A stretch of DNA of 64,000 bases from Bacteroidota bacterium. GTDB lineage: Bacteria > Bacteroidota > Bacteroidia > Bacteroidales > F082. The DNA is taken from positions 1 to 64,000 of the forward strand of contig JAERTF010000142.1 of the NCBI GenBank assembly GCA_016845105.1. The letters run 5' to 3'. The notes under the pieces are model-generated. The model was not told where the DNA came from and did no database searches. It saw nothing but the letters and a program-made list of their open reading frames with translations. A program made the position numbers and the translations under genes. Positions 21,064 through 31,207 of this stretch are shown piece after piece (the stretch's first letter is position 1; the number at the start of each line of letters is the position of its first letter).

Positions 21064-21768
21064 ATGTGTATTGATATTATCAGATCAGTTGGCACTATTG
21101 TAAAGTGTGAGAAACTAGCATCCGTAGAGAATGAAACTAACAGTAAAGCTTTAATCCTTGAGTCATTTCAACCCTATCCAGGGTATCATGGTACCACTAT
21201 CCCAGATGATCTTGAACCAGAATCGTTATTTGCAGTAACTAAAAATTCTTATACGGATGAAAAGATTATTAGGGCTATTCAAAGAGTTAAAAAAGTATGT
21301 AGTATTTCATTTGATGCTGCCCCAGGGACTATAATTCTACAAAATAACCCGGCAAATATTATAAGGTTTAAAGGTTTGCCATACAATATGGTATCCAAAG
21401 TAATTCAACATTTTATAGATGAAAGGATTGAGTTTGAGAAAGAAAGAAAAATAGCTCCTTACGATAGTATAATTAATATCAGAAAATTCTTCACAATGAA
21501 TAAACTCAGTGAAGGTATTTATGAGGATATGGATGTGAAGGAGTTTTTCTATGTGCAGGTGTCAAAATTTCCTGAATGGGATGTGTTTGAAGAAATAACA
21601 AGAAATATTAAATACAATATTGAAGATTTGATATTTGATGGTGCACAAACAAGTGTTTATGATGCTAATGGCCTTGTGGATTTTGTAAGGATATATGATA
21701 AAAATAGATATATTGATAAATTATCGTCAATAAGGAAGTATTACCTTGATGCATATAATAAATTGTAG
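21064..21768 (+). CDS. Hypothetical protein
   Basis: 235 aa intact ORF collinear with the mscS and ppk2 genes; no family recognised. Confidence 0.6.
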   Translation: MCIDIIRSVGTIVKCEKLASVENETNSKALILESFQPYPGYHGTTIPDDLEPESLFAVTKNSYTDEKIIRAIQRVKKVCSISFDAAPGTIILQNNPANIIRFKGLPYNMVSKVIQHFIDERIEFEKERKIAPYDSIINIRKFFTMNKLSEGIYEDMDVKEFFYVQVSKFPEWDVFEEITRNIKYNIEDLIFDGAQTSVYDANGLVDFVRIYDKNRYIDKLSSIRKYYLDAYNKL

Positions 21769-21792
21769 TAGTTGCATTCAAATTGACCAATC

Positions 21793-23070
21793 ATGTTACG
21801 TAGATATCAGGTAGATATTGTTAAATTCTTTGATGATCTTGGTGCAACTCATCGGTTTGCTGAAATTATGTACACAATATTAGCTTATATAGTATTGTTT
21901 ATTGTAGCTTTTGGTGTTTATAAATTAACTGTTATTTTATTAAGGTTAGTTATAAAACCTTTTACAGCAAAATCCAATACTTATTTTGATGATCTCTTGG
22001 TAAAAAACAGGTTCTTTATAAGGATTGCTTTTTTGGCTCCTTCATTATTAATATACTACACGCTTAAAAGTAGTTTAGTACTACATGAGTCTGTTAATGG
22101 TTTAGTTGAAGGTGTTGTTGTGGTTTTCTTCTTCATTATTGCATCATTAATATTCGAGAGCCTCTTATCAACGATTAATGATTATTATAACCGATTTCAT
22201 ATTGCTAAGGATCACCCCATTGCAGGAATTATTCAGGTTTTAAAGATTATTGTCTACATAGTATCCCTTTTGGGAATCCTGGGTTTTATACTAGATAGGG
22301 ATATTAGTTCACTTTTATTAGGATTAGGAACACTATCAGCAGTACTAATGTTGATATTTAGAGATCCGATATTGGGTTTTGTTGGTGGGTTACAATTAAT
22401 CTTTAATAAGATGATTGCCATAGGTGATTGGATAACAATGCCTAAATATGGTGCAGATGGAACTGTATTAGAGATTAATTTAACTACAGTTAAAGTTCAA
22501 AACTTCGATAAAACAATCATAACGCTTCCTACTTATAGCTTAATTTCTGATTCATTCCAAAATTGGCGTGGAATGTCGGACTCTGGTGGACGAAGAATTA
22601 AAAGGGCTATAAATATTGATATGGGAAGTATTAGATTCTGTGATGATGAAATGCTTGACAAGTTTAGTCATATTAATGCGATTTCCGGCTATATTGATAG
22701 AAAAGAGAATGAGATTGAAAAATATAATGCTGAAAACAATATCGATCCATCAGCAGTTGTTAATGGTCGTAGGCAAACTAATATAGGTGTGTTTAGAGAG
22801 TATTTAAAAGCATACTTAAGAAGGCGGGAGGATATTAACAATGACATGACTTTCCTAGTTCGACAGCTTGATCCAACAGATAAAGGGATACCTATCCAAA
22901 TTTATGTGTTTACAAATACTGTTGAATGGGCCAAATATGAAGATATACAATCCGATATTTTTGATCATATCCTTGCTGTTGTGCCTGAATTTGGATTAAA
23001 GATATTCCAGTTTCCATCAGGTGAGGATATACAAGGGATGTTAAGTACAGATACTACAATAATCAATTAA
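21793..23070 (+). CDS. MscS family mechanosensitive channel
   Basis: TM helices followed by the MscS beta domain (FRDPILGFVGGLQLIFNKMIAIGDWITMP). Confidence 0.9.
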   Translation: MLRRYQVDIVKFFDDLGATHRFAEIMYTILAYIVLFIVAFGVYKLTVILLRLVIKPFTAKSNTYFDDLLVKNRFFIRIAFLAPSLLIYYTLKSSLVLHESVNGLVEGVVVVFFFIIASLIFESLLSTINDYYNRFHIAKDHPIAGIIQVLKIIVYIVSLLGILGFILDRDISSLLLGLGTLSAVLMLIFRDPILGFVGGLQLIFNKMIAIGDWITMPKYGADGTVLEINLTTVKVQNFDKTIITLPTYSLISDSFQNWRGMSDSGGRRIKRAINIDMGSIRFCDDEMLDKFSHINAISGYIDRKENEIEKYNAENNIDPSAVVNGRRQTNIGVFREYLKAYLRRREDINNDMTFLVRQLDPTDKGIPIQIYVFTNTVEWAKYEDIQSDIFDHILAVVPEFGLKIFQFPSGEDIQGMLSTDTTIIN

Positions 23071-23089
23071 CCAATATATAAATAATTTC

Positions 23090-23911
23090 ATGTCGAAAAA
23101 AAAAGGTAAATCAGTACTTGGGAAAGATGGTAAATTGAGATATGAAATTTATGCACATGATCTTGAAAAGCTTCAGGTGGAATTAGTTAATCTCCAAGAG
23201 TGGATTAAACTTAAGGGGCTAAAGGTAGTTGTGATTTTTGAGGGTCGCGATGCTGCTGGTAAAGGTGGTGTTATAAAGCGAATTACTGAAACTTTGAATC
23301 CCAGAATATGCCGAATAGAGGCATTGGGTACTCCTACTGAGAAAGAAAAAACCCAGTGGTATTTTCAAAGATATGTGGCACATTTACCTGCTGCTGGTGA
23401 AATGGTTTTGTTTGATAGGTCGTGGTATAATAGGGCAGGAGTTGAGCATGTAATGGGGTTTTGCACCAAAGAAGAATATTGGGAATTCTTACGGTCTTGT
23501 CCTAATTTTGAACAAATGCTTATTCGATCTGGGATTATACTTATAAAATATTGGTTTTCTGTTAGTGCTGATGAACAGGAGAAGCGTTTTCAATCACGAC
23601 TTAAGAATCCAACAAAACGATGGAAGCTCAGTGATATGGATTTAAAATCCCGAGAGCTTTGGGTCGAGTATTCGAAAGCTAAGGATACAATGTTTGACTA
23701 TACTGATACAAAAATATCACCATGGTATGATGTACCTGCGGATGATAAAAGAAAAGCTAGATTAAATACAATCAGACATTTGTTAAGTAAAATTGATTAC
23801 AAGGATATTCCATATAAAAAGATCGAATTAGAGCCCAGAGTTATTGAAGATGATTATGTACGTCCGCCAATTGAGGATAATAAATTTGTAAAGGATTACT
23901 ACAAACATTGA
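23090..23911 (+). CDS. ppk2: Polyphosphate kinase 2 (class I)
   Basis: FEGRDAAGKGGVIKRI Walker A, DRSWYNRAGVEHVMGF, KRWKLSDMDL. Confidence 0.96.
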   Translation: MSKKKGKSVLGKDGKLRYEIYAHDLEKLQVELVNLQEWIKLKGLKVVVIFEGRDAAGKGGVIKRITETLNPRICRIEALGTPTEKEKTQWYFQRYVAHLPAAGEMVLFDRSWYNRAGVEHVMGFCTKEEYWEFLRSCPNFEQMLIRSGIILIKYWFSVSADEQEKRFQSRLKNPTKRWKLSDMDLKSRELWVEYSKAKDTMFDYTDTKISPWYDVPADDKRKARLNTIRHLLSKIDYKDIPYKKIELEPRVIEDDYVRPPIEDNKFVKDYYKH

Positions 23912-23937
23912 TTATTGCAAGATAAAAACTTGTTTCA

Positions 23938-25251
23938 TCATTCTTTTTTGTGAATGATTCCATTGTAGTCATATCCTAAACTTACTATTTTCTTGCTAAT
24001 TAATTCAGGTGATAAGTTTACACCGGATACTTGTAAAGTGTCATTTTCATTATCAGCAATAACCGAAACTACATCCTTCATTTGACCAATTCCATTTTCA
24101 ACTTTAGCCTTACATTTTACACATGTCATTCCCGCTACACTAAATTCTAGTTCCTCAACAATCATTGGATTAACAAATGCATTTTTCATATTTTTCTTAA
24201 TTCTTAAGTGTTGACTAATAGATGTAATAAAACTATACAATAGCATAAGGATTAACGCTGCTGCTGATGAAAATGATAACCAATTGGGTAATAACTCGTG
24301 TTGGTGTGATCCGTTAAGAATAGAAAGTGGAGCGAACCAGCTAGCAGGTAAGAAATTGTCAATTAAAAGTCCAAAAAGGAGTGATCCAACTATAAGTGAA
24401 CTCATATATGCAATGAGTGTTTTCTTTCCCAGGTTTTTACCAATCACCGTTATGGTTGCAGCATTTGTTGCTGGGCCAGCCATTAAGAATACAAGCAAAG
24501 CTCCTGGAGAAAGCCCCTTTAGTAGTAGTACAGCAGCTATTGGTACAGATGAAGTTGCACATATGTATAAGGGAATCGAAACTATAAGTATTAGCAGCAT
24601 TCCACTAATACCGGTTAAATTAAATTCGGAAAAGAAATTATCCGGAACGATTACTGTTATTAGAGCTGCTATTAATAACCCAATCACCAGCCATTTAGCT
24701 ATGTCCGACACCATTTCTACAAAAGCATAATGAAGTATTTTTTTTAGGCTAAATTTTTGTTTTGGTTCTATAACTGACGGTTGTGATACTATGGTATTAC
24801 TCTTTTCTATTTTATTCGTTATTAATCCTCCGGCAATCCCGGTAAAAAATGCTACGATTGGCCTTAGTATGGCAAATGGCAATCCTAGCATCGACCATGT
24901 AACCAAAATTGAATCAACTCCGGTTTGTGGAGTACTAATTAGAAATGAAACTGAGGAACCTTTGGATGCCCCATTTTTATGAAGGGCAATTCCGGCAGGA
25001 AGCACACCACATGAGCATAGTGGAAGAGGAATACCAAACAGACTTGCATTTACCACCGATGAGGTATTACTTTTACCCAAGTATCTGGTCATTAAGTTTG
25101 GTGGTACAATTACCTTAAGTATTCCTGCAAAAAGAAACCCAAGGAGCAAGTAGGGAGCCATATCCACAGTTAATGCAAATAGAGCATCGAAATAATTATA
25201 AATATAATCCATAAACCAAATAGTTGATGCAAATCTAATAAGTTTGCTCAA
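23938..25251 (-). CDS. SO_0444-type Cu/Zn efflux permease with C-terminal HMA domain
   Basis: PLPLCSCGVLPAGIALHKNGASKG and VAGMTCVKCKAKVENG; likely start near 25212. Confidence 0.88.
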   Translation of the reverse strand: MSKLIRFASTIWFMDYIYNYFDALFALTVDMAPYLLLGFLFAGILKVIVPPNLMTRYLGKSNTSSVVNASLFGIPLPLCSCGVLPAGIALHKNGASKGSSVSFLISTPQTGVDSILVTWSMLGLPFAILRPIVAFFTGIAGGLITNKIEKSNTIVSQPSVIEPKQKFSLKKILHYAFVEMVSDIAKWLVIGLLIAALITVIVPDNFFSEFNLTGISGMLLILIVSIPLYICATSSVPIAAVLLLKGLSPGALLVFLMAGPATNAATITVIGKNLGKKTLIAYMSSLIVGSLLFGLLIDNFLPASWFAPLSILNGSHQHELLPNWLSFSSAAALILMLLYSFITSISQHLRIKKNMKNAFVNPMIVEELEFSVAGMTCVKCKAKVENGIGQMKDVVSVIADNENDTLQVSGVNLSPELISKKIVSLGYDYNGIIHKKE

Positions 25252-25282
25252 TAGAGAATTATTATAGCAATATTGTTATGAC

Positions 25283-25792
25283 TTATTTAACAGAATCAGT
25301 TTGAATAAACTCAATAATATTTAACATGTTAACTTCTTTCCCAGCCTTGATAATAAGTGAATCAATGGGTATATTTTCTTTACAATACCTAGTGTGGCTA
25401 TCCCAAATATGTTCCATGTACCAATCAGGTTCCTTACCCCACCTTAAATCTTTATTCTTCCTCATAAAGAAAAATATTTGATCAAGGGTTAAAAACAACT
25501 TCTTATCCATAATTTTGCTGGTAGCTTCAAAGTTAAAAGCGAAAATACCTTCTATTATAACGATATCGAAAAGTTCAATTTTTTCGAGCACTACATTGTG
25601 GAATCGATTAAAGTCAATTGATTCGGGACATTCCCAGTCGATATGATCTCGAATTAATGGAATTTTTTCTTTCGGAAATACATAATCATCTTGGCAAAGA
25701 ATACAAACTTTTTTCTTGTGGAAATAGTTTTTTATTTGTCGTGCAAGATGGGATTTTCCGGCGTTGCTAATACCGCCAATACCAATTACCAT
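25283..25792 (-). CDS. Uridine kinase/nicotinamide riboside kinase-like protein
   Basis: GISNAGKSHLARQI P-loop; QDDYVFP; IIEGIFAF. Confidence 0.8.
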   Translation of the reverse strand: MVIGIGGISNAGKSHLARQIKNYFHKKKVCILCQDDYVFPKEKIPLIRDHIDWECPESIDFNRFHNVVLEKIELFDIVIIEGIFAFNFEATSKIMDKKLFLTLDQIFFFMRKNKDLRWGKEPDWYMEHIWDSHTRYCKENIPIDSLIIKAGKEVNMLNIIEFIQTDSVK

Positions 25793-25836
25793 ATTCCTTA
25801 ATAAAATTTTGACGAAAAGTAGTAATAATTAACTAA

Positions 25837-27405
25837 TTACTTGCTAACTAATTTGGGATAATTACCCTTTTTGCCCAATTCCAAACTTTTAATTGATAGT
25901 CTTGGAAGTATACCTAGTTTTCTTGTGTTTTTATTTGCAGACTGTCCGGGCATAAACTGATATGCTCCAATGTCGGGAATTGGTAAGCGCGAATTATTTA
26001 GGATATCCTTTGGAACTGTTTCTGCTATGCTTAAATTAGCTCTTCCAACAGCAGGCGATAATGAATCAATTCTATAATCATTGATTTCAATACTGTCAAA
26101 TAATGGATCTTCATTTTTCATTATATCTGTGAAGTATTCGGTATTACTTATGTCAAAAGAAGTTTTTAAAATACTACTTTTAAAAAAGTATAACGAATCT
26201 GCACCACCATCCATATCTGTTTCAAGCTCATCGGTATTATACCCATACAATATACTATTGTCGAAATTTAGGTTAAAAGCAATGGGAATTGGATTATCCA
26301 GAGTATCGAGCAGGTAATTATTTATAAACATTGCAGGCGTATTTCGAACGGAAAATGGCCAATACGCTGCAATGGTAGATTGTACAAAACTATAGTAGCC
26401 ACCACCTGTTAATGCCAAATTATACCCACCACAATTGGATACTACAGTATTGCTAGCTAGTATATTAAATATTCTGGAAAATATGCCTATGCCATTCATG
26501 TTCTCTATTACAACATTTTTCAGAACAACCTTGTTTTCAGTGGTTCGGGTAAAAGACTCGGGTTGTAATCCTATGAAACCATTTCTTATTATCGCATTTT
26601 CAATTATATGATCATGCCCCTGCCTGCCTTCCATAAGCCAAATTCTATCCCATTGACCAGGTAAATTTTGATAATCTTCTTCAAGCCTGTCTCCTTGAAA
26701 CGACACGGGGTTATCTACTGTTCCAGCAACATTAAGCACACCATCAACATATGCCCAAAGACCGCTGTTCTCATGAAAATAAATCCTCGAACCCTCTCCA
26801 ATAATTAATTTTCCATATGAGTTTATTACGGCATATCCATATATTACATATGGCTTTTCATTGGTCCAGGTAACTGTTTCTAAACTGTCGGCTACAATTT
26901 TAAATGGTGGCAGTCCATCAATATATGTATCTGCAAGTATATAGTGAGCATCTTGCCCCCAGGCAACCAACTTAATGCTTTGCTCGTTTCCATTAGTTAG
27001 GAAATTGATGTCATCTTCAACAACATACGGGTTATTAATATTAAGGGGATCTATTGTAACACGTACAAAAATATAAATACTATCTCCTCCAGCCAATTCA
27101 AGATCAGAGAAGCTACTTCCTGCTTCACCATCAACATTAATTCTATATGCTGATTGATCGCCTTGACTCAAAGATAAGTTGGATATTTTAATCTTGTTTT
27201 TCGAAGTATTATAAACTCTAAGTTGTTTTGTAACCGAACCTATGGAAGTAAAAACAGTATCAAAAATTACTGAATCAGCCGAGAAGCTTAGTTTTATTGA
27301 TGGGCTATCACTTATTGATTCTTCTTTCCTACAAGATACTGTTACTAATAAACTTGCCAAAACAAGGTAAATGACCAAATTGATATTTCGAACAATTAAT
27401 TTCAT
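25837..27405 (-). CDS. Lipoprotein with right-handed beta-helix-like region
   Basis: Lipobox VSCRKEE; YGKLIIGEGSRIYFH repeat region; ADIGAYQF-like end. Confidence 0.7.
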   Translation of the reverse strand: MKLIVRNINLVIYLVLASLLVTVSCRKEESISDSPSIKLSFSADSVIFDTVFTSIGSVTKQLRVYNTSKNKIKISNLSLSQGDQSAYRINVDGEAGSSFSDLELAGGDSIYIFVRVTIDPLNINNPYVVEDDINFLTNGNEQSIKLVAWGQDAHYILADTYIDGLPPFKIVADSLETVTWTNEKPYVIYGYAVINSYGKLIIGEGSRIYFHENSGLWAYVDGVLNVAGTVDNPVSFQGDRLEEDYQNLPGQWDRIWLMEGRQGHDHIIENAIIRNGFIGLQPESFTRTTENKVVLKNVVIENMNGIGIFSRIFNILASNTVVSNCGGYNLALTGGGYYSFVQSTIAAYWPFSVRNTPAMFINNYLLDTLDNPIPIAFNLNFDNSILYGYNTDELETDMDGGADSLYFFKSSILKTSFDISNTEYFTDIMKNEDPLFDSIEINDYRIDSLSPAVGRANLSIAETVPKDILNNSRLPIPDIGAYQFMPGQSANKNTRKLGILPRLSIKSLELGKKGNYPKLVSK

Positions 27406-27533
27406 GCTAACCCGTTGTGTTTAATGACTGCAAATATATGCTTTTAGAGCGATTTTTATGGTCGCTATGATACATACGCAAAAGAACTATTTTTATTGTA
27501 TTTTTACATTTTTACAATCAAAAAAGCACTATC

Positions 27534-28109
27534 ATGAACTCAAACAATAGAATAATTATACCTATTATTTTGATTCTAATATTCATTTCTACATCCTCAT
27601 ATTCTCAATACCAAAACCTTGGAAATGCAACACGATCCGAATCACAATCAAAATATAAACCCAATCCATGGTTTGTTGGTGGTATGATTGGTGGCAGTTT
27701 TTCGAATAATGGCGGAAGTTTTGAAATATCACCTTTAGTAGGATATAAGGTTACTGAAGATTTTCATGTCGGATCCAGAATTACGTATATATACAGTAGT
27801 TACAATTATGGGGGTACCATTGGTAAAAAAAGTTTTAATGATTTTGGAGGCAGTTTGTTTGGGCGTTATAGGTTCCTTAAAATGCTATTTGCACATGCTG
27901 AATATGAGGTTCTTAGTGTAGAGTATTTGTATGATCCCATAACTAGTAGACGAAGGACAATTAATAGTTTTTTTGTGGGAGGTGGACTTTTTCAACAAAT
28001 GGGTGGTAGGGGTTTTGCTACGATTGCCATACTTTATAATTTATTGGAAACTGAATATTCGCCATATTCAAACCCGGTTATCCGAGTTGGTTTTGGAGTT
28101 GGTCTTTAG
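27534..28109 (+). CDS. Outer-membrane beta-barrel protein
   Basis: Signal peptide, glycine/aromatic beta-strand pattern, terminal RVGFGVGL. Confidence 0.65.
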   Translation: MNSNNRIIIPIILILIFISTSSYSQYQNLGNATRSESQSKYKPNPWFVGGMIGGSFSNNGGSFEISPLVGYKVTEDFHVGSRITYIYSSYNYGGTIGKKSFNDFGGSLFGRYRFLKMLFAHAEYEVLSVEYLYDPITSRRRTINSFFVGGGLFQQMGGRGFATIAILYNLLETEYSPYSNPVIRVGFGVGL

Positions 28110-28146
28110 TTCGATCCCATCTAAAGTAAATCGTATCTAAAGTAAT

Positions 28147-28800
28147 ATGACCAAAAAGGAGAGATATAGTAAGGTAATTGATTATTTCAAGGAGCATCGT
28201 CCAATTGCTGTTACTGAACTGGATTATGGCTCACCCTACGAATTGCTGGTAGCCGTAATACTAAGTGCACAATGTACTGATAAAAGAGTTAATTTAATTA
28301 CACCTGAATTTTTTAAGTCATTTCCCACAGAAAAGGAGTTGGCTGGTGCTGAAGTTGAACATATTTTTGAATTAATAAAAAGTTGCTCCTATCCCAATAA
28401 TAAAGCAAAACATTTAAGTGGAATGGCCAATATGCTTGTGGCTGATTTTAAAGGAATTGTACCATCAGATATTGATGAACTTCAAAAACTTCCAGGAGTA
28501 GGTCGCAAAACAGCAAATGTAATTGCGTCGGTAGTTTTTGACAAGCCCGCAATGGCTGTAGATACTCATGTATTTAGGGTGTCGGCACGTATCGGACTTA
28601 CAACTAATTCCAGTACACCTTATGATACCGAAATGCAATTAATAAAACATATTCCCGAAGAATTAATTCCACTGGCACATCATTGGTTAATACTTCATGG
28701 CAGGTATACTTGTATTGCACGGAAACCAAAATGTGAAGAGTGTGGCTTACAGGATTACTGCAAGTATTTTGAAAAGGAAACGAAAAGAAAAATTGGTTAG
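28147..28800 (+). CDS. nth: Endonuclease III
   Basis: LSAQCTDKRVN, LPGVGRKTANVI, C-terminal 4Fe-4S C-x6-C-x2-C-x5-C. Confidence 0.96.
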   Translation: MTKKERYSKVIDYFKEHRPIAVTELDYGSPYELLVAVILSAQCTDKRVNLITPEFFKSFPTEKELAGAEVEHIFELIKSCSYPNNKAKHLSGMANMLVADFKGIVPSDIDELQKLPGVGRKTANVIASVVFDKPAMAVDTHVFRVSARIGLTTNSSTPYDTEMQLIKHIPEELIPLAHHWLILHGRYTCIARKPKCEECGLQDYCKYFEKETKRKIG

Positions 28801-28940
28801 TTGTTGAATTTGTTATTTGAAAAAACAAACCTAATCTAGGATCAAGCTTAAATGTTGGGGGATTTGATAAATATCTTCATTTAATACAAAGTTAATGGAA
28901 ATCTCAAATATGCATATAGTAAAATATTTACTTTGAGTTA

Positions 28941-29006
28941 CCTTTGTGAAAACCTTTGTGTTTAATCTTTTTTTACCACAAAGACACACTAAGGATTTCA
29001 CTAAGG
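28941..29006. repeat. Intergenic inverted repeat (CCTTTGTGAAAACCTTTGTG... / ...CACACTAAGGATTTCACTAAGG)
   Basis: 22-nt arms about 18/22 complementary, in an intergenic region. Confidence 0.7.
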
Positions 29007-29085
29007 CACACTAAGGAATTAATTTATTTGCTAAAATTTAATGAATAATTTGAAATTTCCCCAGAAACTCAACTTGATCCCTAAT

Positions 29086-29700
29086 CTAGCGTGATTCACT
29101 AAAGGGTAGCCTGTTAATAATTGATCTGCCCAAAGTAATTTCGTCGGTATATTCCAGCTCATCACCAATAGCAACCCCTCGAGCAATACTTGTTACATTT
29201 AAATCAAAGGTTTTAACAAGTTTATAAATATAATAATTTGTAGTGTCACCCTCCACTGTTGCAGGCAAAGCAAGGATTATTTCATTAATGTCTTCTTCAT
29301 TAATTCTTTTTACCAGATGTGCAACATTTATATCATTTGGTCCAATGCCTTCTATTGGATTTATTATCCCACCCAATACATGATAAAGTCCATTGAACTG
29401 TGTTGTTTTTTCAATGGCAAGTACATCTCTAATGTCTTCAACAACACAAATTGTATTTTCATCACGTTTGTTGTTTGCACATATTTCACAAGTATCCGAA
29501 TCACTTATATTATTACATGTTGTACAAAATTTTATTTCGTTACGCATACTAATTATCGATGTGCCAAGATTTTCGGCATAGGACTCATCTTCCTTTAAAA
29601 TATGCAATGCCAATCTTAAGGCAGTTTTTTTGCCGATTCCGGGCAACCTTGATAGCTCACTTACAGCCGATTCCAGTAATTTTGATGAAAAATCGTTCAA
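29086..29700 (-). CDS. recR: Recombination mediator RecR
   Basis: SRLPGIGKKTALRLALH, C-x2-C zinc finger, Toprim VVEDIRDVLAIE, YHVLGGIINPIEGIGP. Confidence 0.96.
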   Translation of the reverse strand: MNDFSSKLLESAVSELSRLPGIGKKTALRLALHILKEDESYAENLGTSIISMRNEIKFCTTCNNISDSDTCEICANNKRDENTICVVEDIRDVLAIEKTTQFNGLYHVLGGIINPIEGIGPNDINVAHLVKRINEEDINEIILALPATVEGDTTNYYIYKLVKTFDLNVTSIARGVAIGDELEYTDEITLGRSIINRLPFSESR

Positions 29701-29778
29701 TTTGTATATTTTTATTAGTCGACAAAGGTAGCATGTTCATAAAATAAATAATTTTATTGCCTAATAAATTTTTACAAT

Positions 29779-30486
29779 ATGAGGTTTTTGGGGATTCTTT
29801 TATCACTTTTTATTGCCTTAACAGGAATTACACATTCACAATCGGTTAACATTATTAACGCTGCAGGAAAAAAGGACGGTCGTTGGGTTAAGTATTTTGA
29901 TAATAACAAGATGAAGTATCAGGGTCAGTTTAAAAATGATATTCCCTACGGAACCTTTACCCATTATTATAATACTGGTGATAAAAAGGCAATAGTGGTT
30001 TTTTCGGATGATGGTATAATTGGCAATAGCACTACCTACTATAAAAATGGAGATTTGATGGCCAAGGGTAAATATATTAATCAGAAAAAAGATAGTGTTT
30101 GGAGATATTACTTAAATGAAAAAAACAATCAGCTTATTTCCATCGAAACGTACAAAAATGGAAAACTTGATGGCGAAAGTATAACCTACTATCCTGATAA
30201 TGGTAAACCCGCTGAAATTGTAATTTACGAGAATGATCAAAAAAATGGTAAACTTCTTAAATATTTCCCTGATGGTTTACTTATGACCGAGAGTTATTAC
30301 AAAAATGATCAACCAGATGGAGACTTTAAGCATTATCATCCCGATGGTAAAATTCAGATAATAGGCAAATATAAAAATGGTCTACAGCAAGGAAATTGGG
30401 AGTATTATAATGAAGATGGGAGCCAAGTATCTGAAGAAGAATTCTTAAAACAGGAAGAGGTAGAAGATACAGAAAAGGTTGAATAA
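29779..30486 (+). CDS. MORN-repeat/YwqK-like secreted protein
   Basis: Repeated GxxxxYYxNGxxxxxGxYKNG units after a signal peptide. Confidence 0.8.
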   Translation: MRFLGILLSLFIALTGITHSQSVNIINAAGKKDGRWVKYFDNNKMKYQGQFKNDIPYGTFTHYYNTGDKKAIVVFSDDGIIGNSTTYYKNGDLMAKGKYINQKKDSVWRYYLNEKNNQLISIETYKNGKLDGESITYYPDNGKPAEIVIYENDQKNGKLLKYFPDGLLMTESYYKNDQPDGDFKHYHPDGKIQIIGKYKNGLQQGNWEYYNEDGSQVSEEEFLKQEEVEDTEKVE

Positions 30487-30492
30487 TGTCCT

Positions 30493-31134
30493 CTATGCAA
30501 AAATTTGTTCAAGTTCTGATAACTCTGAAATTACATTAGTTGTTACTTCAACTAACCTCTCCTTCGATTGATGTCCATTGGAAACAAGTATGCAGTCGAT
30601 GCCCATCTTCGTAGCAACTTCATAGTCGTGGATGGTGTCACCAATCAAAACAACTTCTGATGGATTTAATGAAAGGTTCCTCATCATTTCAATTCCCATT
30701 TCAATTTTACTGTTGGCGTAGTGATCGACAATGCCGCTGACATCCTCAAAAAAATCTATTATCCCCTTTTCAGTTAACGAGATTACTAAGTTTGTATGCT
30801 CCATTGCTGATAATGCATACTGTTTATATCCATTATTTTTTAATAAAGTTAATATATCAACTGCCTTTGCGTGGAGATCGGCATCACCTATACTAGAATA
30901 GTATCGATTTATAAACTCCATAGCCGGACCTTCAAAATCAATTTTTTCAAAATCGAAACCAATTGCAGCATAATAATCCTTTACCGGGAAGGTGAAGGTT
31001 TTTCGATATACTTGAACATCAATTTCTTCAATATTATGATTTCTAAGTACCGTGTTCATGCATCTAACACACAACTCAGCATCATTTAACAGAGTGCCAT
31101 TCCAATCCCATATAATGACTTTTTTATTTTTCAT
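30493..31134 (-). CDS. HAD family hydrolase (phosphoglycolate phosphatase-like)
   Basis: IWDWNGTLLNDAELC; SAMEHTNL; VLIGDTIHDYEVA. Confidence 0.88.
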   Translation of the reverse strand: MKNKKVIIWDWNGTLLNDAELCVRCMNTVLRNHNIEEIDVQVYRKTFTFPVKDYYAAIGFDFEKIDFEGPAMEFINRYYSSIGDADLHAKAVDILTLLKNNGYKQYALSAMEHTNLVISLTEKGIIDFFEDVSGIVDHYANSKIEMGIEMMRNLSLNPSEVVLIGDTIHDYEVATKMGIDCILVSNGHQSKERLVEVTTNVISELSELEQIFA

Positions 31135-31207
31135 TAGTCGTTAAAATAATGTGGATATTAAATCACTTCGATGATGAAACAATTAGGTAGAAGGTTGTAA
31201 TGCAGTG

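Noticed and set aside
24284-24730. 148-aa plus-strand ORF opposite the Cu/Zn efflux permease
   Set aside because: Antisense shadow of a clear transporter gene.
28900-29085. Possible CRISPR-like array from repeated 'cactaagg' units
   Set aside because: Short degenerate units with no regular spacers; better explained as an imperfect inverted repeat.
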